Below are positions 33,000 to 42,555 of a stretch of 64,000 bases of DNA, piece by piece. Each line of letters opens with the position of its first letter. Positions within the stretch are counted from its first letter, which is position 1. The translations under genes were made by a program, and so were the position numbers. The notes beneath the pieces were generated by a model that saw nothing but the letters and a program-made list of their open reading frames with translations, had not been told where the DNA came from and did no database searches. Source of the DNA: HLUCCA09 sp965277275 (GTDB lineage: Bacteria; Pseudomonadota; Alphaproteobacteria; Rhodobacterales; Rhodobacteraceae); NCBI GenBank assembly GCA_965277275.1, contig CBDICG010000002.1, positions 1,798,001 to 1,862,000 of the forward strand. Reading direction: 5' to 3'.

Positions 33000-34051
33000 G
33001 ACGCGCTCAGCAAGGCGCAATGCTCAGGCACGGGGATCAGGACAGCGCGCGTCCCCGGCTCCATCGGCTGCGAGAGCGGACCGTTGGCGACAAGCTCTCC
33101 GGCGCCTGTCTCGCAGCGGTATTGGTAAGCCCGCCCGAGGTAGGTCCGCAGGCCCAAGGTCGCGGGTAGCCCCTCGCCCGCCGGCGCAACGCGCAATCCT
33201 TCGGGACGGGCCGCAAACAGAAAGTCACGGGACGGCACTGAAAAATGCGCCTTGTCGAACTCGAACGCCGCACCCCCTCGCATTTCCGCCCGGACAGCAT
33301 CCCCCGCCTCGGCGACGACGCGCATCGGGATGCGATTCTCAAAACCCACGAAGTCGGCGACGAAGGGCGTCGCTGGCCGGGCGTAAAGGACCTCCGGCGT
33401 ATCGAGCTGCTCGATCTTGCCCGCCCGCATGATCGCAACGCGATCCGAGATCGAGAACGCCTCTTCCTGATCGTGGGTCACGTAGAGCGCCGTGGTCCCA
33501 TTGGCCCGCTGCAGGCGGCGGATCTCCACCCGCATCTCCACCCGCAACTTGGCGTCGAGGTTCGAGAGCGGCTCGTCGAACATGAGGAGCGGCGGCGCGA
33601 TGACCAGCGCACGCGCCAGTGCCACACGCTGACGCTGCCCGCCGCTGAGGGCAGCAGGGCGACGGTCGGCCAGCTCCGACAGCCCAACCCGTGCAAGCAT
33701 CGCATCGGCCGTGCGCCGCCGTTCCGCTGCGCCGATGCCCCGCTGCTTCAGACCGAAGGCCACGTTGTCGCGCACATTGACATGCGGAAAGAGCGCGTAT
33801 GTCTGAAAGACGAGCCCGATCTCGCGCTTGTGGGCGGGCAGCTGGGTGATCTCGCGGTCGCCGAGGGAAATCCGCCCCGAGGTCGGCGGCAGGAAGCCAG
33901 CCACGGCACGCAGCGTTGTCGTCTTGCCGCAGCCGGACGCGCCAAGAAGCGAGACAAGCTCGCCCTCGCCAACCTGCAGGGACAGATCCTCCAGCACCTT
34001 CGTGGCGCCGTAGTGGGCCGTAAGACCTTCGATCGTGAGCGAAACCGTCAT
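32996..34051 (-). CDS. ABC transporter ATP-binding protein (PotA/MOI family)
   Basis: 351 residues. Walker A is GASGCGKTT (about 37-45), the Q-loop VFQTYALFPHVNV, the signature LSGGQRQRVALARAL (about 136-150), Walker B LLMFDEPLSNLD and the switch His in YVTHDQEEA. A TOBE-like C-terminal domain (about 235-351) is typical of polyamine/Fe/opine-type importers. ATG 34051 overlaps the permease stop by four bases. Sequence class alone suggests polyamines; operon context suggests purines or nucleosides. Confidence 0.93.
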   Translation of the reverse strand: MTVSLTIEGLTAHYGATKVLEDLSLQVGEGELVSLLGASGCGKTTTLRAVAGFLPPTSGRISLGDREITQLPAHKREIGLVFQTYALFPHVNVRDNVAFGLKQRGIGAAERRRTADAMLARVGLSELADRRPAALSGGQRQRVALARALVIAPPLLMFDEPLSNLDAKLRVEMRVEIRRLQRANGTTALYVTHDQEEAFSISDRVAIMRAGKIEQLDTPEVLYARPATPFVADFVGFENRIPMRVVAEAGDAVRAEMRGGAAFEFDKAHFSVPSRDFLFAARPEGLRVAPAGEGLPATLGLRTYLGRAYQYRCETGAGELVANGPLSQPMEPGTRAVLIPVPEHCALLSAS

Positions 34052-34839
34052 CGCGTCAGAAAGCTCAGGCCGAGGGTCCACTCGACGATGGCCATCACGC
34101 CGACAGTGACGAGCATCAGGACAACCGAGACCGCGGCAATGGTCGGATCGAAGAACTGCTCCATATGCGCCAGAAGCTGGATCGGAAGGGTCGACACGCC
34201 CGGCCCGGTCAGAAAAAGCGAGACGGATACGTCGTTGATCGACGTGATGAAGGCGAGGATGAAAGCCGCGATCACACCTGCGCGGACGTTCGGCAACACG
34301 ACCGTCAGCACCGCGCGCCAGCGTGGGCACCCGAGGGATACCGCCGCCTCTTCGACCGAGAAATCAAACGACGCGAGCGAGGCAGACACCACGCGCACGC
34401 AATAGGGCAGCACCAAAAGCGCATGTCCGGCAACGAGGGTGGTGGTGACAGGCCAACCCTGCCCGGCCGTGAAGCTCTTCATGATGGAAAAGCCCAGAAC
34501 AAGCTCCGGCACGAGGATGGGCAGGATGAACACTGTCGACAGAAAGGGCGGCAACACCACCCCATAGCGCGCGAGGGCATAAGCCGCGGGAATGCCCACC
34601 ACGAGAGCGAGGCCCGTGCCGCTCACCGCAAGGCTGAGCGAGGTCATGGCCGTGCTGCGAAAGGCGGAGATCTCCCAGATGTTGGCGTACCATTCGAAGG
34701 TGATGCCACGGGGCGGGAAGGTCAGAAACGTCGTGTCCGAGACCGACGCACCCAGAATGATGATCAGCGGCCCGAGGAGGAAAAGAAACACCAACACGGC
34801 GAATGCGATCAACCACGGAGACAGGCGCACCCCACTCAT
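34048..34839 (-). CDS. ABC transporter permease (PotC-like)
   Basis: 263 residues with six predicted membrane helices, starting LIAFAVLVFLFLLGPLIIIL. The EAA-like cytoplasmic loop is VEEAAVSLGCPRWRAVLTVVLP (about 170-191), which contacts the ATPase. It partners the permease at 34981-35808. ATG 34839 is used; an in-frame start at 34860 would add seven residues. A 141-base gap separates it from the upstream permease, longer than the other spacings of the operon. Confidence 0.92.
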   Translation of the reverse strand: MSGVRLSPWLIAFAVLVFLFLLGPLIIILGASVSDTTFLTFPPRGITFEWYANIWEISAFRSTAMTSLSLAVSGTGLALVVGIPAAYALARYGVVLPPFLSTVFILPILVPELVLGFSIMKSFTAGQGWPVTTTLVAGHALLVLPYCVRVVSASLASFDFSVEEAAVSLGCPRWRAVLTVVLPNVRAGVIAAFILAFITSINDVSVSLFLTGPGVSTLPIQLLAHMEQFFDPTIAAVSVVLMLVTVGVMAIVEWTLGLSFLTR

Positions 34840-34980
34840 GTCGCGCGCTCCGCGTGCCAAGAGCCCCCGAATTTTCGCCGAAAATTCGCCCTCGTTGCTC
34901 CGCTTCGATCCGGCCCGACGTTGGAATACATGGCAATCGCCGCACTGGGGCCGGGTGCGAACGCCTGCTGGTTCGAGGCT

Positions 34981-35808
34981 CTAGACCGCATCGGGATTCA
35001 GCCTTCGTGCGACGCGACTCATGGCGATCACGATGGCAATGGTCACAACCACCATGATCACCGCGATGGTCGAGGCACCGACCCAGTCGAATGTGACCAT
35101 CGCCCGCTGGTGCAGGAACGTCCCCATCATCATCTGTTGCTCTCCACCCAGGAGTTGCGGCGTTGCGTAGGAGGTGAAGGAACCCGTGAACACCAGCACT
35201 GCGCCCACGATGATCCCGGGCACCGCGAGCGGAAACACCACCTGCCAGAACGTGGCCGTCGGCGTCGCCCCCAGCGACGCCGACGCCTGAAGAAGATCGT
35301 CCGGGATCCCTTCCAGCACGCCGACACAGGTCAGCACCATGAGAGGCACGAAGAGATAGACCATCGCCACGATCACGGCACCTTGCGTGTAGAGCATCGT
35401 CAACGGCTCGGTCAGCACGCCGGTCCACACAAGGAAATCGTTCACGATGCCGTTCTTGCCTAGGATCACCAGCCACGCGAAGGACCGCACCACCACTCCG
35501 GTCAGCAACGGAAACACCGCTGCAATGATCAGGAGCGAGCGGATGCGCCCTGGCGCGCGGCTCACGACATAGGCCGTGATGAACCCGATGATCACCGAAA
35601 AGAACGTCGTGATCAGGGCGACCTCTGTCGTTCGCCACAACACGGCCCGGCGGAAGCGGCTGCCGAAGAACGCCTCGTAGGTCGAAAAGATCCCCCCCGG
35701 CTGGGTGAAGGTGGTCGAGAACGTGTCGAGCACCGGCCAGCCCAAGAACAGCGCCACCCCCGCCGTCGCCGGGCCCGCCAGCAGCCAGCCGAGGGTGCGC
35801 GGCCGCAT
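34981..35808 (-). CDS. ABC transporter permease (PotB-like)
   Basis: 275 residues, six membrane helices, with a first helix at LLAGPATAGVALFLGWPVL. The coupling loop is QASASLGATPTATFWQVVFP (about 180-199). It forms the heterodimeric channel with the PotC-like subunit. It starts only three bases after the binding-protein stop, so the four transporter genes are one transcript. Confidence 0.92.
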   Translation of the reverse strand: MRPRTLGWLLAGPATAGVALFLGWPVLDTFSTTFTQPGGIFSTYEAFFGSRFRRAVLWRTTEVALITTFFSVIIGFITAYVVSRAPGRIRSLLIIAAVFPLLTGVVVRSFAWLVILGKNGIVNDFLVWTGVLTEPLTMLYTQGAVIVAMVYLFVPLMVLTCVGVLEGIPDDLLQASASLGATPTATFWQVVFPLAVPGIIVGAVLVFTGSFTSYATPQLLGGEQQMMMGTFLHQRAMVTFDWVGASTIAVIMVVVTIAIVIAMSRVARRLNPDAV

Positions 35809-35811
35809 CTC

Positions 35812-36828
35812 CTAGAGCCCGAAGACCTCCGCCCACCGGTCGATCCAGTCAGGCTTGGCGGCGTTCATCTTGGCATAGTCGATCCGGTTGAGCTTGCCGA
35901 TGGCCTCGGCGCCGTAAGTCCAGGGCGCGGCCTCTTCCTCTGACAGCTCCACCTCCGTGTTCACCGGCGCATCCACCCCTTGCTGGGCCTGGATCGTCTG
36001 AACCTCGGTCGAGAGCATGAAATCGATGAACTGGTGTGCCAGGTCCACGTTCTCAGAGCCCACGGGGATGTTTATCGTGTTGAGCGTCGCGATATCCCCG
36101 TCTGTCAGATCAGCCCAAACCATCGTCGGCACCGCATCGCGGAGCGACCGCATGGCGAAGTCCTGCGCCACCGACACCGACGCTTCCCCGGTGGAGATGA
36201 GGTTAATCATCTCGGACCCGGTGTTGTACGTCTTCACCACGTTGGGCTTCAGCGCGTCGATCTTGGCGAAAGCGTCATCGGTGGCCTCGAAGGGATCGAT
36301 CCCCTCCACCGCTGCCGCGCGCACCACCATCATCGGGCCGGCGGTCGTGGTGATGCCCGGTACGGCGATCTCGCCGGCCAGATCGTCGCGCCAGAGATCG
36401 GCCCAGGACGTGATCGGCTCCACGTTGGCGCTGTCATAAACTATACCCGCGCGGCCCACCGTGTAGGCCGGGCCGAACTCGCCCTGCGGAGCCTGCGCCA
36501 TCTCGTAGAGCTTTGCGGCGTTGGGGATCTTCGCGCGGTCCACCGGCTGGAACACCCCCGCCTCGACCCCGACCTGGCTGAAACTGTCGGTCAGGAAGAT
36601 CACGTCGACGCCCTCTCCACCCCGGATCTGGAGCTTGTTCAGGCGGTCGGCGTTGTTGCCCGTCTCAAACTGGATCTCGCAGCCGCAGATCTCCTTGAAG
36701 GGCTCGACGACGTTCGCGTTCAGCTTCTCGCCGTTGAAGCCCCACCACGAGATCGTAAAGGTCGTGTCCGCCGTGGCGGCTCCCGCGGAAAGCGTCAGTG
36801 CAGCGGCAAGGATCGGCAGTCGTGTCAT
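35812..36828 (-). CDS. ABC transporter periplasmic substrate-binding protein (PotD-like)
   Basis: 338 residues with a signal peptide (LPILAAALTLSAGAATA). Features of the polyamine/thiamine/Fe-type extracellular binding proteins: TISWWGFNGEKLNANVVEPF at the mature N-terminus, GVDVIFLTDSF, TYNTGSEMINLISTGEASVS, and a C-terminal FIDFMLSTEVQ. It leads the operon binding protein - permeases - ATPase - aminohydrolase - nucleoside hydrolase. The ligand is unknown; the catabolic genes coupled to it point to a purine base or nucleoside. The 200 bases upstream separate it from the divergent aldehyde dehydrogenase gene. Confidence 0.9.
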   Translation of the reverse strand: MTRLPILAAALTLSAGAATADTTFTISWWGFNGEKLNANVVEPFKEICGCEIQFETGNNADRLNKLQIRGGEGVDVIFLTDSFSQVGVEAGVFQPVDRAKIPNAAKLYEMAQAPQGEFGPAYTVGRAGIVYDSANVEPITSWADLWRDDLAGEIAVPGITTTAGPMMVVRAAAVEGIDPFEATDDAFAKIDALKPNVVKTYNTGSEMINLISTGEASVSVAQDFAMRSLRDAVPTMVWADLTDGDIATLNTINIPVGSENVDLAHQFIDFMLSTEVQTIQAQQGVDAPVNTEVELSEEEAAPWTYGAEAIGKLNRIDYAKMNAAKPDWIDRWAEVFGL

Positions 36829-37029
36829 GATGGGCCCCCATGTTGGTTTGCCCCACGATAGGGACGCCGCGGGGTCCCGTTCAAGCGAAACTACCGCCGA
36901 TGTGCCAGAGGAGCCAGCAAGTGCCCATTCCTTGGGCAAGGCGCGGGCGCGCTCACGCAAGGGAGCGCTCGACAAGCCCGCGGCTCTCGCGCAGATTGCC
37001 GCCGATTTCTGCCGCCAGCGGAGGCCCCC

Positions 37030-38460
37030 ATGAGCAGCGCCCACACCAACACGTTCTACATCGACGGCCAGTGGGTCGTACCGGTCGGGACGCAGAAGAT
37101 GGACATCGTGAACCCTGCAACCGAGGCGTCGGTCGGCACGCTTGCGCTCGGCACCGGGGAAGACGTCGACCGGGCCGTTGCCGCCGCAAAGGCGGCGTTT
37201 CCCGCATGGGCTGCCACGCCCGTTGCCGAGCGCGCGGCCCTGATCGCACGGATCGCGGAGATCTACCGCGCGCGGTTCGAGGAGATGGCGCAGGCGATCA
37301 CTACCGAGATGGGTGCGCCGATCACGTTCGCACGCGAAGAGCAAACGCAGGTCGGCCTCGGGATTGCCGAAACGACGCTGGAAGCGCTGGCGGCCTTTGA
37401 ATTCGAAGAGCAGCTGCCCAATGGCGACACGCTCGTGCGCGAGCCGATCGGCGTTTGCGGGATGATTTCGCCGTGGAACTGGCCGATCAACCAGATCGCG
37501 CTGAAGGTCTTTCCGGCGCTCGCGGCGGGCTGCACGATGGTGCTGAAACCCTCCGAGCTGACACCGCTCTCTGCCATTCTCTTTGCCGAGATGATCGATG
37601 AAGCCGGGGTGCCCGCAGGGGTTTTCAACCTCGTTCAGGGCGAAGGGCCGGTGGTCGGTGCCGCGCTCTCACGGCATCCGGACGTCGATATGATGTCGTT
37701 CACGGGCTCGCACCGGGGCGGCACGGCCGTGGCGATCGACAGCGCACCGATGGTCAAGCGCGTGGCGCTGGAACTGGGGGGCAAATCCCCCAACCTGATC
37801 TTCGCTGACGCCGATCTGGAGGCCGCCGTGCACCACGGGGTCGATTTCCTCTTCTCCAACACTGGGCAAAGCTGCGACGCCCCCTCCCGGATGCTCGTCG
37901 AAGCCGCTGCCTACGAGCAGGCGCTCGAGATCGCAAAGGCGCGCGCCGACGCCACCGCAGTGGACGACCCGGCCAAGGAGGGCAGCCATATCGGGCCACT
38001 CGCCCACAGCCTGCAATACGACCGCGTGCAAGCGATGATCCAGGTTGGAATCGACGAGGGCGCCCGCGTGCTGGTCGGCGGCCTTGGCAAGCCCGATGGC
38101 CGCAACACCGGCTACTACGTGCGCCCGACGATCTTCACCGATGTAACCCCCGAGATGCGGATCGTGAAGGAAGAGGTCTTCGGCCCCGTTCTCGTCATCA
38201 TGCCGTTTTCAAGCGAGGCCGAGGGCATCGAGATGGCCAATGACACCGAGTATGGCCTTGGCGCCTACCTCTCCACCGCCGACCCCGAGCGCGCGCGCCG
38301 CGTCGCTCGCGCGTTGCGCTCCGGCACGGTCAACGTCAACGGTCGCTACATTGCGGCGGGTAGCCCGTTTGGGGGGTACAAGCAGTCCGGCGTTGGCCGT
38401 GAGGGCGGGCGACACGGGATCGAAGAGTTCCTCGAGACCAAGGTCATCACCCCGTTCTAG
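37030..38460 (+). CDS. NAD(P)-dependent aldehyde dehydrogenase
   Basis: 476 residues. Cofactor and catalytic elements are intact: SPWNWPINQIALKVFPAL, KPSELTPLSA, FTGSHRGG, the catalytic Glu in ALELGGKSPN and the nucleophilic Cys in NTGQSCDAPSRM. Substrate cannot be assigned. ATG 37030 has GGAGG upstream. It is divergent from the transporter operon and convergent with the sulfotransferase gene, with 93 bases between. Confidence 0.93.
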   Translation: MSSAHTNTFYIDGQWVVPVGTQKMDIVNPATEASVGTLALGTGEDVDRAVAAAKAAFPAWAATPVAERAALIARIAEIYRARFEEMAQAITTEMGAPITFAREEQTQVGLGIAETTLEALAAFEFEEQLPNGDTLVREPIGVCGMISPWNWPINQIALKVFPALAAGCTMVLKPSELTPLSAILFAEMIDEAGVPAGVFNLVQGEGPVVGAALSRHPDVDMMSFTGSHRGGTAVAIDSAPMVKRVALELGGKSPNLIFADADLEAAVHHGVDFLFSNTGQSCDAPSRMLVEAAAYEQALEIAKARADATAVDDPAKEGSHIGPLAHSLQYDRVQAMIQVGIDEGARVLVGGLGKPDGRNTGYYVRPTIFTDVTPEMRIVKEEVFGPVLVIMPFSSEAEGIEMANDTEYGLGAYLSTADPERARRVARALRSGTVNVNGRYIAAGSPFGGYKQSGVGREGGRHGIEEFLETKVITPF

Positions 38461-38553
38461 ACGGCTCTGCAAGCGCCCGGGGGCGTGGCGTGACGTCTAT
38501 GCCTTCCGCTGCATCCCGGTCTTGCCTGGATGCCCGGCCATGCGCCTTGCGTG

Positions 38554-39372
38554 CTAATCGCCCAGTTTGGCGTGCACTTCCGCGAGGTCGATCTCGCCGG
38601 TCGGCATCTTGTTGGCCGGGTTCTCGAAATCGTAGCGAAAGAGCTGGAAATCCTTGTGGTAGATCTCCCACATCAGGTGCATCGACAGATCGTCGAAATA
38701 GGCCTCTACGGGGTGCGCACGCTTCGGCCCATGCCCTTCGCTTTCGTTGAAGCGCGGGATTTCAGAGAGATCGACGGGCACGGGCGTGTCGGTTGCATCC
38801 AGCACCGCCTGCATCCCGTCGTTGAAGGCTTCGACCCAGAAGATGTGATCGTACTGACCGCCATTGGCGATGAAGGTCGAGATGTGGCCTGACATCGCGG
38901 ACCAGTGGATATCCGGCTCCATCGGGCGCTTGAAGCGGATTGTGTCGCGGGCAAACAGGAGAAAGCGGCGGAAGCTTGCGACCTGATCGAACTGGAAGCC
39001 ATCCTCCGGAGTGCCCACGTCGACCCCGTATTTCTGTACTAGCATCGGTACGAGATTGCCCCGGTAGCGCCGCCCGTTGCGCTGGATCCCTGCGATCTTG
39101 TCGAAGAACGAGCTCAGGATACGGGTGTAGGGATTGCGCACGCAGGTGAACGTGTAGGAGCGATGCTCGCGCACGTTCGCCGTGATGGTGTCGCGGCTTT
39201 CCTCCTGGCCCCACTTGTGCAGACCCTCGGAAGCATCGTGGATGTCGCCGTCAAAGAATCGCCCATGGTCGGAGTAGAACATGATCTGCCCAATGCTGGA
39301 GCAGGCACACTTGGGCACCACGCGATAAGCCATGCTCTCGCTCAGGGTCATCCAGATCCCGGGATAGCCCAT
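38554..39372 (-). CDS. Sulfotransferase (family 2 type)
   Basis: 272 residues. The PAPS 5'-phosphosulfate loop looks like RVVPKCACSSIGQIMF (about 17-32), and the 3'-phosphate motif like FTCVRNPYTRILSSFFDK (about 75-92). It would transfer sulfate from PAPS to a glycan hydroxyl. It is divergent from a GT14-type glycosyltransferase, which fits a sulfated surface glycan. ATG 39372 follows GGGGGAAAC. No signal peptide, so it is cytoplasmic. Confidence 0.82.
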   Translation of the reverse strand: MGYPGIWMTLSESMAYRVVPKCACSSIGQIMFYSDHGRFFDGDIHDASEGLHKWGQEESRDTITANVREHRSYTFTCVRNPYTRILSSFFDKIAGIQRNGRRYRGNLVPMLVQKYGVDVGTPEDGFQFDQVASFRRFLLFARDTIRFKRPMEPDIHWSAMSGHISTFIANGGQYDHIFWVEAFNDGMQAVLDATDTPVPVDLSEIPRFNESEGHGPKRAHPVEAYFDDLSMHLMWEIYHKDFQLFRYDFENPANKMPTGEIDLAEVHAKLGD

Positions 39373-39525
39373 GTTTCCCCCTTCCCTGTTCCCGCCCGGT
39401 CACGCGTGCGGCGGTGATCGCAGTAAAGACCAAAGAAAATCCTACCTTTCAATTGCCCTTGGACGCTTGATGGGCAAAACCCGTGGTTGCCTGCATCCCG
39501 CCGGCGACACTTGCCGCCCGAGTCC

Positions 39526-41115
39526 ATGGCCCAGATCGCATATCTTCTGCTCTGCCATCGCAACGTGGACGCGATCGCCACCCAGGCCCGATCCCTGGCG
39601 GCTGCGGGAGACAAGGTGGCGATCCACTTCGACGCGCGCGCCCCTTCGGCAGAGTACGACAAGCTCAAGAGCGCACTGGCGGGGGACGCCTCCGTCGTGC
39701 TCACACCCCGTCGGATCCGCTGCGGTTGGGGGGAATGGTCTCTCGTCGCGGCGACGATCGAGGCCGCGCAAACGGCGCTGGACGCATTTCCCGAAGCCAC
39801 GCATTTCTACATGATCTCCGGCGATTGCGGTGCGATCAAGTCCGCCGACTTCGCCCATGGGATGCTGGACGCGTCTCCGGCGGACTATATCGAGAGCTAC
39901 GATTTTCTCGAAAGCGACTGGATCAAGACAGGCCTGCGTGAAGAGCGTCTGATCTATCGCCACTACGTCAACGAGCGCCGCCACAAGGAGTGGTTTTATC
40001 GCCTGATGGAGTGGCAAGAGCGCCTTGGCCTCGCACGCGACCTGCCCGCCGATGTGCGCATCATGATCGGCTCGCAATGGTGGTGCCTGCGCCGTCATAC
40101 CCTTGAACAGGTCCTGACCTTCGCCAAGGAGCGCCCAGACCTGACCCGTTTCTTTCGCACCACGTGGATCCCGGACGAGACGTTCTTCCAGACGCTCGTG
40201 CGCCACCTCGTGCCAGCGGAAGAGATTCGCAATCGCTCGCTCACGTTCCTTGTCTTCACCGACTACGGAATGCCTGCGACGTTCTACAACGATCACCACG
40301 ATCTGCTGTTGGCGCAGGATTGCATCTTTGCGCGCAAGATCAGCGCGGAGGCGACGGACCTGCGCACGCGATTGGGCGCGCTCTATGCCAGCGACCGCAC
40401 CGATTTCGACGTCTCGAACGAAGGCCGCAGGCTCTTTGCCTTTCTGACCGGGCGCGGGCGGGTCGGGCGCCGCTTTGCTCCCCGCTTCTGGGAAGCCGAA
40501 GCGGGGCTGACCCGGGACAAGACCCTCTACCTGATCGCCTGCAAGAAGTGGCACGTGGCCCAGAGGCTGACAGAGCGACTCCGCGCACGCGATCTGCTCC
40601 CGGCGCATGATTACATTTTCGACGACCCAAATTGCGCCCTGCCGGATCTCGGCGGAATCGATGCGTCGCTCACCAAGCGACATCGCCACCGGCGCGTCTT
40701 CGTTCACCTGCTCTTCGAGACCCACAGCAGCGAACGTCTGCTGCTCTGCCTCGATCCCGACAGGCTGGACATGATCCGGGATTTCTCTGACTCCGCCGCC
40801 GAAGTCCGCGTGCTGCAGATCGAGTGCGCCTGGGATGCACCGCAGATCGCGGCCCATGCCCAGCGAATGGGGCTCGCCGGCAGCAACGGCGCCAGCGACG
40901 CCCTGATCGCAACCCTGCGCACGGCCATGCGTGACGAGAGTGATGCGCTCCTTGGCGCAGACTTCCCGCATCTGGAACGCATGGTCGAGGGGGCGCCGGA
41001 GCCGGAGAACGTGCTGTCGCTGGCGCGCTTTCTGTCTATATCCGAAGACGAAGCGGCGGCGCTCCTCACGGACGTCGACCTGTTCAGCGACCGATCCGAC
41101 CCATCTGAAACGTGA
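39526..41115 (+). CDS. GT14-type beta-1,6-N-acetylglucosaminyltransferase-like protein
   Basis: 529 residues from ATG 39526. The N-terminal half resembles core-2/I-branching transferases: AQIAYLLLCHRNVDAIATQ at the start, VAIHFDARAPSAEYD, FYMISGDCGAIK, IGSQWWCLRRHTLEQVLTF and TTWIPDETFFQTLVR. The C-terminal half (about 300-529) is an extra domain of unknown function, rich in charged helices. I recall this protein next to a sulfotransferase in other Rhodobacteraceae. Together with the divergent sulfotransferase it suggests synthesis of a sulfated amino-sugar glycan. Confidence 0.82.
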   Translation: MAQIAYLLLCHRNVDAIATQARSLAAAGDKVAIHFDARAPSAEYDKLKSALAGDASVVLTPRRIRCGWGEWSLVAATIEAAQTALDAFPEATHFYMISGDCGAIKSADFAHGMLDASPADYIESYDFLESDWIKTGLREERLIYRHYVNERRHKEWFYRLMEWQERLGLARDLPADVRIMIGSQWWCLRRHTLEQVLTFAKERPDLTRFFRTTWIPDETFFQTLVRHLVPAEEIRNRSLTFLVFTDYGMPATFYNDHHDLLLAQDCIFARKISAEATDLRTRLGALYASDRTDFDVSNEGRRLFAFLTGRGRVGRRFAPRFWEAEAGLTRDKTLYLIACKKWHVAQRLTERLRARDLLPAHDYIFDDPNCALPDLGGIDASLTKRHRHRRVFVHLLFETHSSERLLLCLDPDRLDMIRDFSDSAAEVRVLQIECAWDAPQIAAHAQRMGLAGSNGASDALIATLRTAMRDESDALLGADFPHLERMVEGAPEPENVLSLARFLSISEDEAAALLTDVDLFSDRSDPSET

Positions 41116-41122
41116 GAGCCCC

Positions 41123-41503
41123 ATGCCGTACAGCTACGACCCCGAGAATATCTTTGCCAAGATTCTGCGCGGCGAGATCCCCAACACACCGGTGCTGGAG
41201 ACAGAGCACAGCCTCGCCTTCGAAGACATCCGGCCACAGGCGCCCATTCATCTGCTGGTCATTCCGAAGGGGCCTTACGTGAACTACGACCACTTCTCCT
41301 CCGAAGCCTCGGATGCCGAGATCGCGGATTTTACCCGGGCCGTCGGCGAGGTTTGCAAGATCGCCGGTGTCCCGCCCGGAGACGGTGGCAACGGCTATCG
41401 GATGATCTCGAACGCGGGTGGCGATGCCATTCAGGAAGTCCCGCACCTGCACTTCCACATCCTCGGCGGGCGCCCGCTCGGCGGCATCCTGCCGGCAGCG
41501 TAA
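41123..41503 (+). CDS. HIT-family nucleotide-binding protein
   Basis: 126 residues. The histidine triad is VPHLHFHILGG (about 107-117), preceded by the family segment NIFAKILRGEIPNTPVLE and HLLVIPKGPYVNYDHF. HIT proteins of the HinT type hydrolyse nucleoside phosphoramidates. It starts seven bases after the glycosyltransferase and is probably co-transcribed. The downstream gene is convergent, eight bases away. Confidence 0.93.
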   Translation: MPYSYDPENIFAKILRGEIPNTPVLETEHSLAFEDIRPQAPIHLLVIPKGPYVNYDHFSSEASDAEIADFTRAVGEVCKIAGVPPGDGGNGYRMISNAGGDAIQEVPHLHFHILGGRPLGGILPAA

Positions 41504-41511
41504 GCCGCGCC

Positions 41512-42555
41512 TCAGGCAGACAACGCGTCGATCAAGAGGCGGCGTGCCGAAGCCCAGCACACCGGCCCGGCGCTTGCGTAGTAATCGAGCCCCGGCGCCG
41601 CGTTGACTTCGAGGACGTGGGCCCCGCCGGCGGTTTGCGAAAGTTCCGGAACGAGCAGATCGACACCGGCGAGCCGCAAGCCGAGATGGCGCGCGGCCCG
41701 CACCGCCAGATCGGACAGCACCTTTGGAAGCGCATCACCGAGATCCTCGGCGGTACCACCCGTGGACAGGTTGGCGCTTTGCAACAGGCTGACCCGCGCT
41801 CCCGCTGCCGGAACGGACGCGCGGTCTACACCCTGAGCGACAAGCGTCTGCGCGATCCGGGGATCGTCCTGTGCGAGTTTGGCACCGCGATGCGCGTCGG
41901 CAAGTGCGTCGAGCCGCTCTGCAATCAGTGCAGACACGGGCCGCTCCCCGTCGCCGGTCACGCTCAGGGGCTGTCGGCGATAGGCGAGGCGGACCGCGCC
42001 GTCGAGCACCGTGACGCGTACGTCCTCCCCCGGCACACGCGCTTCGATCCGCACCCTGTCGTCGGTCTCGAAGAGCAGGGCGAGGTTCCGGTGCAGATCG
42101 ACCTCCGACGCGCAAAGATGGACGCCCCGCCCCTCCGAGCCGGTGTTGGGCTTCAGGATCACCGGGTAGCCGAGCCCGGCCGCGATCCCTGCCGCTGCCT
42201 CCGCCCCGGAAATCGCCCGCGCCACCCCCGCGTTCTTCAGGGCCATCCGCGCGCGGTAGGCCGGAGAAAAGACGATCTGACCGGACGGGGTCGGTACCCC
42301 TTCGGCGGCCAGCAAGCGCGCCGTATAGTCCTTGTCGGTCGCGAGCATCGCAGCGGCTTCGACGTTTAGCCCCAGCGCATTGCCAAAGATCGGGCGTGTC
42401 GGGCCCTTGGGCGGGTGATACCACCCGGCATGGCCAAAGCGGCTCTCCATCTCGAGCCGACCGCCCAGCGTCGCCGCCGCTTCAGCCAGAAGCCGCAGGA
42501 ACGGGCGCCGCCCATTGAGCCACGCATCGCCCGGCGCAACGGCAATCCGCTCCAT
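41512..42555 (-). CDS. ATP-grasp domain protein
   Basis: 347 residues. ATP-grasp elements include DKDYTARLLAAEGVPTP (about 75-91), YPVILKPNTGSEGRGVHL (the nucleotide-binding loop), VRIEARVPGEDVRVTVLDG and AGVDLLVPE followed by VLEVNAAPGLDYYA, the metal-binding strand. It resembles the cyanophycin-synthetase/glutathione-ligase group, which joins carboxylates and amines. The substrate is unknown. Its start abuts the upstream ABC ATPase stop directly (42555/42556), so the two form an operon. Confidence 0.85.
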   Translation of the reverse strand: MERIAVAPGDAWLNGRRPFLRLLAEAAATLGGRLEMESRFGHAGWYHPPKGPTRPIFGNALGLNVEAAAMLATDKDYTARLLAAEGVPTPSGQIVFSPAYRARMALKNAGVARAISGAEAAAGIAAGLGYPVILKPNTGSEGRGVHLCASEVDLHRNLALLFETDDRVRIEARVPGEDVRVTVLDGAVRLAYRRQPLSVTGDGERPVSALIAERLDALADAHRGAKLAQDDPRIAQTLVAQGVDRASVPAAGARVSLLQSANLSTGGTAEDLGDALPKVLSDLAVRAARHLGLRLAGVDLLVPELSQTAGGAHVLEVNAAPGLDYYASAGPVCWASARRLLIDALSA

